Of a stretch of 64,000 nucleotides of DNA, positions 12,301-24,300 are shown piece after piece (position 1 is the first letter of the stretch; each line of letters opens with the position of its first letter). The stretch comes from Gyrodactylus bullatarudis (Eukaryota > Platyhelminthes > Monogenea > Gyrodactylidea > Gyrodactylidae), in assembly GCA_012064415.1 (NCBI GenBank), contig SSNU01000162.1:1-64000 (forward strand), in the 5' to 3' direction. Under the pieces are notes generated by a model. The model saw nothing but the letters and a program-made list of their open reading frames with translations. It was not told the DNA's origin and searched no databases. The translations under genes and the position numbers were made by a program.

Positions 12301-15300
12301 TTTGAATCCTAACTTTCTTGCCAATTCCTTCTGGACACATAAATTCGGTTTGAGCTTCGGCTCTCAGCAGAACTCAAACTTGCTTGCCTTGTATTGCATG
12401 AATCATTAGGATTCACCTGTTATAATATTTTAAAGTTGGATGCATCTGCGGAGTGGCCTGTTTCCTGTAGATTATTTCGTTTAATCTTTAATCGTAGAAT
12501 GGCCTAAAAGGTCAAATCTGTTTTTTTCAAAATTCTTATAATTTCAACAAATCATGATCTAAGGGTATCATAACCAAATAAGGAAATAATTGTGTCGCTG
12601 AGAAGAACTCTGGGATTTATTTGCACATCTCAAATTCTATTCTATCTGATGAAAATTTATATTTATTCGAAATTATAAAAAAGACAAAATTCTGCGTTAA
12701 AATGAATTTTCTTTTCCAAAAGTAAATTTTTTTCCAAAAATAAAGATCAAAATTTATCTTATCATCATAGCCTTTGGATATGCAACAATATTTGGTAAAG
12801 TGACAACAATATTCCAAGGTATGTACGCAACCAGATCAAGGTATCATGATATGATGGGATCAGTAAAAGACTTTGTCAAAACCCACACAGTACCAAAGGA
12901 TCTTGCTGAACGTGTTATTGATTATGTTACCTCAACCTGGGCGATCACAAAGGGAATTGATACTTCTAAGGTATGATAATCTGAAAAACAATTACGGTAA
13001 TTACGAGCAATATTTATTGTCAATTACCTGACTGATAAGGTGTATTTCTTATACTTTGTACAACTTTGAGTGTAGTGTCAAGATTGAGTAAAAATTGCAG
13101 TTTCTTTCTAATAACGATATCAATTCAGTTGCTTGAAATAAGTTTTTTTGATAAAACTATATATTTAAGATATTATGAATTTCACTGAACCTTAAAAATA
13201 ATATCTAAAAGATTTCTTTTCAGATTCAAAGAACTCGAAAAATAATATGTTTAATTTTAATACTTTATCACGAATTTACCACAATCTGTGACATAAAATA
13301 CTTACAAGTAAACCGAATAAAAATATGAGAAATTAATTAATGTTGACATCAAAATTGTTATCTTCAAGGCTAGTTTTGAGCTTAGCAAATCATTTCTCTG
13401 CCTTACAATATGTGGATTGAATTTATTGTGACTGTATATTATACAGTGTATAACTCTGAACATTGGTGCTATAATAAGAAAATTTTTTGTTTTAAATGTT
13501 TTTCAGAACAGAAAGGATAGCTGTTTAAAATACTTTTTGAGGCTAAGTAGAATAGCAAATTTTCAAAAATATATAGCCTTCTTTTTTAACACTTGCACGA
13601 AATCTGGGGTAATATTATAGCAAAAATGAGCAAATTATCTTGAAAAAATAGCATATATTTTGCTGATTTACTTGCTACAAAAAATTAAAATTGTATTCGT
13701 TATTCGCGAATAAAGATACAATATTTCTTCATGTTTTACGGAAAATATAAAGATTCGAGTCACTAATTAGGAGGCCTAAAAATATATTTTTTCTTGTTCC
13801 GAAGAAAAAATGTTTCCTTCGATCAGTCTGATCGTTTAAAATAAATAGAAATTTATACTTTTTTTGCTATAAAAGGAATATATCATGAAATAGTGAATAA
13901 TAAGCTGTCAATTTGGTTTCTTCAAATTTAAGATCTAATAAAAGAATCGCGGATTAACTAGTGAATGAATTAACCGAGTTTAGAGAATAACTATCCCTTT
14001 AGTAATTCCATGGAATCACCGGAGGACACGAATTCACTGTGAAATTTATATACTGAAAAATAGCAAATAGTGAATAATAATAATAATAAGCTGTCAACTT
14101 GGTTTCTTCAAATTTAAGGTAAAAACGAATTTTTTACTGTATTTTTCAAAAATAGCATTTTGATAGCTCTGGTGTTTACTGATATTAATTTGAGTGCCAA
14201 AATGTTGAAGCATATTCTTGATGTTGTAATACAAAATAATTCCTTGGAATTTCCATCACAAAAGTCAGTACTAAGGTTAAAACTTCATTGGTACATCACT
14301 GTTTGAATAATATTATGATACTGAATCAGTGTTAGTGATTATTTTATAAGAATTTGTGAATTTAAAATAATTGAATAGCACTTATATTACTTTGGAATTC
14401 ATTTCAATAAGGGAGATATATTTCATTAATCAATCAATGATTTGAAAGTCTTCCTTGTAAGAAGTAACACATTGAAAACTTTTGAATGTTATTGTGTTTG
14501 TTATCTCTAGGAATTGTTATGCTTTTACTCATTACTACTCTATTCTGAGTAGTGATAAAACCGGAAACAAAAAAAATTCATACATAAATTTTTTTCCTGT
14601 TAGTTCTTTCCTTTTTTTTAATAAATAAAGAATTCAATTTATTACTAATTTTACATAGAATTTGTTAATTTAACGAAACATTCTATTGTAATAATGATAA
14701 AATTCGGAATTGATCTTAAAACTGAATAAAAATTATTTCCTTATGTTGGACGTGTTTGAAATTCTATCGTGATCACACGAGGGAAAGTTTTATTTTAAAT
14801 TATCCCTCGAAATCACATCATGATAAAGCTAATTGATATGAAGTTGGGAATCTATGTTTTTTACAGAAATCTCGATTTTTCCATCAATAATTCGAATTTG
14901 TTAAAGATTTTCTGGAATCCTACTCATGTTGCTCACTTTTACCATTTGAAGAAAAAATTCTGAAAAAAAATAATTTTGTGAAAAATATGGTCATTTTTCA
15001 AACTCTCATTTGGCGCCAAAATCCCATCCTTTCGAACTTTGAGCTGAAAATTTTTATTGATTTGAAAGTGGGTGGCTGATCGAAAAAGTTTTTTTCAGGA
15101 TCAAGATTAGACAAGAAAATCAATCCAAATGAATCTGATCTTATGCATAATCCCATTATCGTTTGGGAGCGGATTTTCGATTTTCTGATCATTTTCACTA
15201 CTTGAAAATCAATGAAATTTCGATAATTCAAAATTCCTCGAAAATGCGGAAACTGTCGATAATTTGACGGTGCTATTTAGCTTTATTATCTAATCTTGAT

Positions 15301-18300
15301 CCTGAAAAAAACTTTTTCGATCAGCCACCCACTTTCAAATCAATAAAAATTTTCAGCTCAAAGTTCGAAAGGATGGGATTTTGGCGCCAAATGAGAGTTT
15401 GAAAAATGACCATATTTTTCACAAAATTATTTTTTTTCAGAATTTTTTCTTCAAATGGTAAAAGTGAGCAACATGAGTAGGATTCCAGAAAATCTTTAAC
15501 AAATTCGAATTATTGATGGAAAAATCGAGATTTCTGTAAAAAACATAGATTCCCAACTTCATATCAATTAGCTTTAGTACTGAAGAAAAGGAACAGGAGA
15601 AATTATCCAACGGACATTATGGAACAACGAATTGCTCATCATGATCATCATGATGGTTCCCATTCAAATCATCCAAACCTATTTGACATGAAGATGAGAA
15701 TTCACTATTTTTACAAAAGAATAAAATCTTTAAGAATTCTGAGAAATTCGATTTTGTAAAATGTTTGAATTGAAATCTGGTGGAAATTTTTATTTTGATT
15801 AAAATAGGGGTGCTAACCATTTATTCATTCAAGAATTCTACAAAACCTGGAAAACACACAAAGCTTCAACTTATCCTCTCTATTATTTACATCTAAAAAC
15901 GATAAACAATGTTCTTTTTCAATTAAACACTGACATGATTCTCCTACATTGCAATTTTGATCAATCCTCAAATATCACTTTGCATAATAATTTCGAAATT
16001 TCCTTGTCAAATCCTTTATCAGCTGGTTATGTGACATAACTTGTGTCATCTTAATTAATGAACGGTTGTAAAAGAAAAAAATCCTAGCCATGTTCCCTCA
16101 TAAAATAACATGACGTCTTTTACATTATCAAAAACATTTTTAATATTACAAGTTTCAACGATTATGATAGCTTAAATCTGTATCAATTAAGTTCAAGAGA
16201 TGGCCTAAATCCAAAGCATTTTTCGTCAGCCAAGATGAAATGAAAACCATTTTAGCAAATTAATTATTTTTCATTGTAGTATCAAGGTTCGAAGTTATAA
16301 TAAGGGCTTAAAATATGTTATTTTGGTAGAAAACTAAGTCGAAAATTCTGAGACCTTTGAATGATATACAATGCAGAAGCTGATAAAGATGTTCATATAG
16401 AACGCAATCAAGCGTAAAAGAGAAAAATTACCCCTGACTAATTAGTTATTATTTGTATTTATATAAGATTTTTCTTGGTAAATTCGGGATACCATCAAAT
16501 TGTAAAATTTAATTTTCATGATAATTAGATCTTGAAAAAATTAATTTAATAATTACTTCTCAGATACAAGCACATTAATACCACAAACATATTGTTGGCA
16601 GTTTCAGTAATCTTACAAGATTTCATCCAACTCTAATATTATTTAGACTAATTTTTGTATTTTCCCGTTCCGAAAAGGAAGCAATTTTTCTCAATTTTGA
16701 ATCAAATTACGATTTATTAGTTATAATTACTTTTTCATCTTTCCTAACTGAATACAAAAAATTCTTTTAATCTAACTTGTTCCTAAAAAGTCACCATAAT
16801 GCATAAAAGCAATCTGTAACACAGAAACATTGCAAATCTAATTGAACGGATGCATGAAAGTAATTACAGATCAGGATTGTTTATGCATTTCCCCCTATAG
16901 ATTATAAATGTCTGATGTTTCACCCTTCGTTTTTATACATGTCTCTAAAATGTATAAATGATTAAAATGATTAATTTTTTTTCTTCTAGGTATTAAACTA
17001 TTGTCCAAAGGATATGAAAGCAGATCTGTGCATTCATTTAAACCGTATGGTCTTTCAAGAACATTCAGCCTTCCGTCTTGCCTCTGACGGTTGTCTTCGA
17101 TCTTTAGCTGTTAACTTTCACACGATTCATACAGCCCCTGGAGATATGATATTTCACCAAGGTGAATCAATTGACCAGTTATGCTTTGTCACATCTGGTT
17201 CATTAGAGGTCATACAAGATGATGAAATTGTTGCAATTCTAGGTAATATTCTAATTAAATTTTATTATCTATAAAAGGATAGATTAACTAAATATGTTAA
17301 TAGGCCGCGGCGATGTGTTTGGTGAAGCCTTTTGGAAAGATCCTGATCGTATGAGTCATTCGTCAGCAACAATCAAAGCGTTAACCTATTGTGATCTCCA
17401 TTGCATCAAGAAGGACCGGATTCTTCAAGTTCTCAACTTTTATTCTGCCTTTGCAAATAGTTTTGCGCGTAATCTTGTACTAACATATGATTTGAAAAGT
17501 CGTGTAAGTTTGAATTCGTGCCTGAATAACTAATTCTGTTATAAAGGGAACCATGTAGAATTAAATGATTTGGTAAAGTAGTCTATTTTTTTATTGATAG
17601 AATAAACGCTCTCTGAGTTGATTTATGATCAAAATAATAAATCTAATTATTTAATTAATTATATAGATATAGAATATATGTAATATATGAACTAAACGAA
17701 TAATAATACCTTGAGTAATACAAATTTACGCCATAAACTTGGAGGAGAGTACAGAAGTAGGCAGTCAAAGATTTTTCTCATTCCCCCAATTGAATGCATT
17801 ATCAATGTTTCTCTCTATAAGCAAGATAATTATGATAAATTATTTCCCTATTATTACACAAACAAAAAAATAAAATAACAATAGCTTCCATGGTTTAGAA
17901 GATAACTAGTCTTAGAGCCAAAAAAGCCTATTTTGATCTTTATTATCTTTTAATCGATAAGATGGCTTTCAAAACCAAATTCAGATTCGGAGTCAGCGTA
18001 ATTATTTTGTTAAGGTTGATGAAAAAATGTTAATTTGGGACATAAAGGGTTAAAAATTTACAGTTGATTTTGTGTTAGATATGTAACAAATTTTTCAACC
18101 TATTTTTAAAAACCTACTCAAATGATAATTCTATGAGTTATAAACATTATTTTATACAAGATCAAGTATCAAAATGTGATGATATTCGAGTTTATAGATA
18201 AGACTATTTTTGTAAATGCCACTAGATTTTCAATGAATTTTCACTAAAATTTCGAATATCTTTTTTGCTGATAAGGCTTTGAGGGGGTTAAATTTTGTTT

Positions 18301-21300
18301 GTTTCACGGAAAACTTTGATTTAAAAAAAGGTCAAAATTCGTTAAATCTCTATTTTGTATTCTAGAAGATTTGTTGATCTGATGATTAAGTAATTGGAAT
18401 TCTTAAAATGAGAAACTCAAGAAATTTTTATATAAACCAACTTCTATTCAGCTTATATTCCGTAAATTATCTGATGTTAAACGAGAACAAGAGTTGGCTG
18501 AGCATCGTAAAAATGAGACGATCCTATCAGAATTAACAATGGATCACCCAGTCCGAAGGATGATCAACAAATTTCGAAGAATCGGTGCAAATCAGAATCG
18601 TTCAGTTTTGTCCTTCACAACTACCGATGTCAATGAAAACAATAGTGTTTCTTGTGATCAGACCAATATGGCCAGTGATATCTCATCAGATTTCCAATTG
18701 GACAGTGTTAACCTGACACCGGATAAAGATCCACTCAGAATAACTTATGGATCTTTTTCATCTTCAAATCGAGGTATGCTTTTTTATCTTTTGTTGTGAA
18801 TTTTTAAATGCTAAGTAAAAATTTAAAGATGAGAGTCGGGAATCCGCCCTTTTTATGTCCATATTTTTGGGTAAAACACAAGGAAGTACTTCAGATTCTT
18901 TATGGATCCCTAATAAAGCTAGTTGACATTAAGATGAGAATTTACCATTTTTACAGAAAACTTAATATTTTCTCCTGAGCCAAGAAAAAATTTACACAAC
19001 TAGTTATTTAGAGATGATTGAAAAATGAGTAAAGTTTCATCCTTTTTTCACGAGGAAGCTAAGGAGCATTGCATTTCGAAGTTGATTTTAATCCTTAGGT
19101 GACATATTTTTAAAACCCTTCTGTTCAATGCCTGACATTAAACAAAGAAAGGGGATTAAGCTAGATACTGGTTAAAATTCGTTTATTCATATTTTTTCGA
19201 ATTTATAATCGATAATTTCGAGCTGTTGGAGAAAAAACTTTTTTTTTCTTCTAAGCATACGCGGTCAACGAAACAATTTGTTTTAAAATCAACGCTCACG
19301 TGTTACTGTGATTTCATGGAGAGCCGTACGCACTTGTCTATCTCTAAATAAGAATTTAAGTATAGTAATACAAAAATGAAAAAAAACTGTAGGGAATTGT
19401 CAAGTATAATATATCTACATTAAAAAAGGGATAGAATTTTGAAAATCTCTTCCCGTCTAATGATTGATCATTATTCTAGTTTCCTTAGTGCATTTTTTCC
19501 GACAAAAGACAAAAATATCGTTCACAATTTCCCAAGGCATTATACAGTTTTGGGTCATTTAATTTTTTTACAGCCATAATTGATAAATATAATAACACGG
19601 GTGGTGGGGGTCAGGAAATTTTATTCAGACAACTATTTTCTGGTCGAAAATTGTATGATCACTAGGGGTGGTTCACAAAAATGAAAAAATAATAATTTCT
19701 AGATGCTTGGCATACCATTCGAAAGATAATTTAATGCTGATTTTATTGGTATTACTTTTTTCATTCTAGCATGAAAAAAAACCTGTGACATAATAGTACC
19801 AACTGACTGAATTTTTAGTGATAAAATCCTGTTTTTGGGGTAACTACTCTTAAGTAGTTTACACAAGTATTAATGAATTTTGAAGCTAAAATTCTCCACT
19901 CAAATTTCAAGTAAAAAAGATTTCATTTGGAAAATCAAATTACATTTATTAAAAAATTTCTAATATCTTCAACTGTGTTACAATTTTATTAAATATCATT
20001 AATTTTTTCGAAGTGTTCTATTGTTGGCTCTCTAGGAAAGATTTTTCTATTGCGCTCGATAATTCTTACCATGGTGATCTGACTACCTCTAGAAGCCAGA
20101 TCAAGAATCTGACCTGAAAATCAAATTCGATTGGCCATGAGCTGAGCTATTGGCCGAAACACAAGTTTGCACAAAACTTTAGACCAATATAAATTCAATT
20201 TTTCCGGTAATGAAAATAAATATAAAACAGAAGTCACACTGTTGAACAGAAGAAAAAGTGAAGAGTCTAACAGTTACCAAATAATGGGTGTATAATAGGG
20301 ATGGATTTTTCAAATTATCGATTTCTAGCCTGGGTCAGAATCTGAATAGGCTCTTCATGAGAATTCGAAAACATATGGTCCAATACCTATTAATTAACTG
20401 GTTAACAATAGAAACAATGATTTTGTATTAAAATTAACAGGTTGGAAAATTTAATTTCAGCCATTTTTCTTATGCTAGAAGCTGAGGTGCTTATGTAATA
20501 TAACCCACAGTAGAGTACAGCTGAATTTTTAAAATTATCAACATTGCATCTAAGAACTAAGGTAGAAATTCTCAAAAAGTCTCAAAATGGGTAATTTCAA
20601 ATTAGGTAGGTACTGTACACACTAAGCCATCCCGACAAGATGTAAATTATCTACCTTTTCTTCCAGAAATGTTGGAGTATTTCTAAATACATTTTCAAAC
20701 TTAGTGAATTCAACTGCATTTTAAGCATTGAAAGCTAAGGAGTTGAGTAGTCCTCTATCCCACATGTTCATCTGGTTTGGTAATGGATTAGCCCAACTTA
20801 CAAATAAAACGATTCTTGGCGAAATATTACCCAGTAGATAATTTTTATTTCAAGAACGTAACTGAATTTTAGAATATGAAATCATTCTTGTCTATTATAA
20901 TATTATTATTACAAAAGAAGTGAATCAATATTGCTAAATGATATTTACTAGAAACCATAAATGTGAAGTAAGGGCTATCTTTATTTATTTCAGAGAGTAA
21001 AATAGCTCTTAATCGGAGATCGGTCATTCGAAAAGGCTCCTTCCTGATGCAACCTTTAGATGAAATCAATACAAAATCAGATTCAAATACAGAAATCATA
21101 AGCACCCTTAATAGTTTGAAAGATAAACTTCTTGAAGATGCAGAAGTCGTCAATAAGAAATTGAAGAGCATTGAAGAAAAATTAGAGCATTTAACAAATC
21201 GTTTCTACCTTAATGCGATAAGTAAGTTGAAATTTACATTCATAAACATTTATTTACCAATCAGAAAACTTTGATAAGAAAATCTGATATGAAATTGGCG

Positions 21301-24300
21301 TCAAGGTTACCTTAGATACTGATTAAAATATTTCACTGTACCCTGGAGATTCGTAAAGTCTCCAAATTTTAAGTGGGAAACATTATATTACAAGGTACCT
21401 AAGAACTGAGAAGTATTAAGAACTCGGTAGAAATAATAAATAAAAATATAATTATGACCCAACCTGTAATTACCGACAAGAAAAGCTGTGAAAGAGTGAA
21501 GAGAAAACGACGTAGAGACAGTGGTCAGCAGAAAATTGATCAGTTTATGAAAAGGCAGAAATAGATAATTAGTTGTGAGCAGAGTTTTTCACGTTGAAAA
21601 CTCTTTACCCCTCCCTAGCAATGCCTAAAAATACAATCACGAAATGGACCAATGGAAGCCAGAGAATATTTTGCATTGTAATAGTATTTAAATGTTACCG
21701 GGGTAGAGTCTGAAGAGACCCGGCGAAATGTAACGTTTATCACTATAATATACGTCTGTCTTCTCTAACCTTCCTTATGAGTTTAGAACCAAACGAAAAT
21801 AAAAATATCTTCATATCATATATTAGTCATATTTGTAATCAAATTTTTGAACATCACCTCTTGATTTGTTTAAGAAATGTATCAGAGAAGAGGTTTTTTC
21901 GAGGTCAAGAAAAAATATTCTCTGATTAATGAAACAAAAACTTTTGAAAACTTTTATGTTTTAGATAAATAGTTCATACATAGTAATAATTAGAATAATA
22001 AAAGTACTTTTCTGTCCAACTCTTTGCTCAAAGTTATGAGAGATTGTCAATAACGACATATTTTTTGATAGCCATCATGAGAAAAATCTCTGCTCACCAC
22101 CTTCTTTCCTTTGAAATTGTTGAGTTAAGGAAAATCAAAGTATTTCTGATTGAATACAATCTAGAATCTATGAATCCCATGATGAAAATAAATATCTAAA
22201 TAAATTTAAACTGTCGTAAATGAAGGGTTCTTCAGATTCAGAAAGATTTCGAAAATTTCCGAAAAATTATTATAAAATAAGTTCTAATTTATTTTATTGT
22301 ATCTAAATTGTATCTTAATCAATCCTCGTTATCTAAGCTTGAAGAACGATAAGTAGGTTCAGAAAAGATTCTAGGAATCCTTATAATTAGAGATAGTTCT
22401 TGCGATAAAAGAAATTATCAGATCTCTTTTAGACATGTTGTGAATTTCCCGTTTTTAGACTTTCAAACTTTTTTTCGATTAGTATAGCAATTGAACGCTG
22501 ATATTTGGGATCAACAAATGATTTGAATTCACAAAAAGATACATTTCGTTATTTTGGGCTATTTTCCCTCGTGATTATTGAAAATTTAGATAATTCGATT
22601 TCCCACAATAAGGATGAGTTTCTGTAATTTTTTAAAGTTTTGATCCTATAAATATAAGTATAAAACTGCTTTGAATAACAACAAAATCAACAAAAAATTT
22701 GAGGTCAGACGTTGTGAAAGTAGGAAATTTAAAATTATCTGTCTGTAATTTTGATAAAATAATCTTTGAAATAGTTTTTTTCAAATCATTTTTGCCGAGT
22801 TTTAATCTTAGAACATATGAATGAATTTAATTTGATCAAATTAGCTGTCGATGCGTTTCTTGGTCAATAAAGAAAATAGATAGATTTAGGATTAACAAAA
22901 TTAAGGGAAAATTAAAATTTCTTTTCATAGGCTCTAGTTCCTTCTACAACTTGTGAATTAAGATGGGAATTTATGATTTTGAAATTTCATCGATCCTAAA
23001 AATCAACTTTTGATCACTTTCTCACATTGTAATCAGCAAAAATTTTCTACTCAAAGTTCAAAAAAATCTTCAAGATGGCATAATATCCTTTAAAAAATTT
23101 CTTCTTCTCTTCTTTACATGATGAAACTCATGATTTAGATTCCAAAATATCTTGATCAAATTTTATTTCTTGAAAAAAATATTGAGAATTTTGTCTAAAC
23201 TATAAATTTCCATCATTATATTATGAATACTGTAAATTAACTTTACTTTTCTTGACATAAATAATAGAGAAACTAACATAAACTCTACTTTTATGGTGTA
23301 AAATTTCAAGAAAATCTTCCCAGGCATTCACAGGGGAAAAATAATTTTTTACTCATTTCAATCCTTGCTAGTTTTTCACTCGCCAAAGTTAACTCATCTC
23401 TTCAAGCAAGAATTTTCCATTTGGTCTCCTCAATGAGTAGTCCTCATACTTGATGTGTGTGTTTGTTTTTTCCAAGGCAAAATGAAATCCATTCTCAGTT
23501 TCAGGGAGATGAAATTCACTAAATTATTTATAAGGCAAGAGCAATAATTGAGTTTATTGATTAGTGACTTTGAACTCTTGCTACATCTCTCCCTTTCATT
23601 CATCATTCCTCCGTATGATATGAGATGTATCGTTTTGAGTTAATTAATATATTAATTCTCAAGATGAAATATCCATCTGTAGTAGGTGGAAGAAGAAGAA
23701 GTTTTTATTTTAAAACCACAAATATACTTCGAATTAGGACTATAACTCTGTCAATTCTATAAATGAACTTTTTCAATGAAAAAAAATTACTAAAATTGCG
23801 TGTAGAAAAATACAATCTTTGTATATGTTACCGGTAATCTTGTTACTCTTGATAGTCTCACTTGATAGACTCCCTGCCAAATCAGTTAATCTTGTTACTA
23901 GTAACAAGATTCCCGGGATTCTTGAGACTATCAGATAATCTTGAAACCGAGTAACAAGTTTAACTGATTTGGCAGGGAGTCTTGAGACTATCAAGAGTAA
24001 CAAGATTACCGGTAACATATATATAAACCTAATTGACATGAAGATGAGAATTTAATTTTTTTACAAAAACTCAATAATTTTCTGCGTTAAGTTATGAAAA
24101 AATTTATTTTTCGAATTCCATAATAAAATCAGCCAATAAGTTGTGCAAATAAAGAAAAATTTCCGGAAAAATTTCAATCTAACCAAAATCAGGCCATTTT
24201 TTGAATTTTGAAAATGCACCAAATTTCCACTTTTTCAACTTATGAGCCCAATATATTTATCGATTCCAAAGATTTGAAGCAGTTAACCCTCGTCCGAAAT

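Noticed and set aside
14998..15231. 77-codon minus-strand frame
   Set aside because: Entirely within the arms and spacer of the foldback copy 14826-15574.
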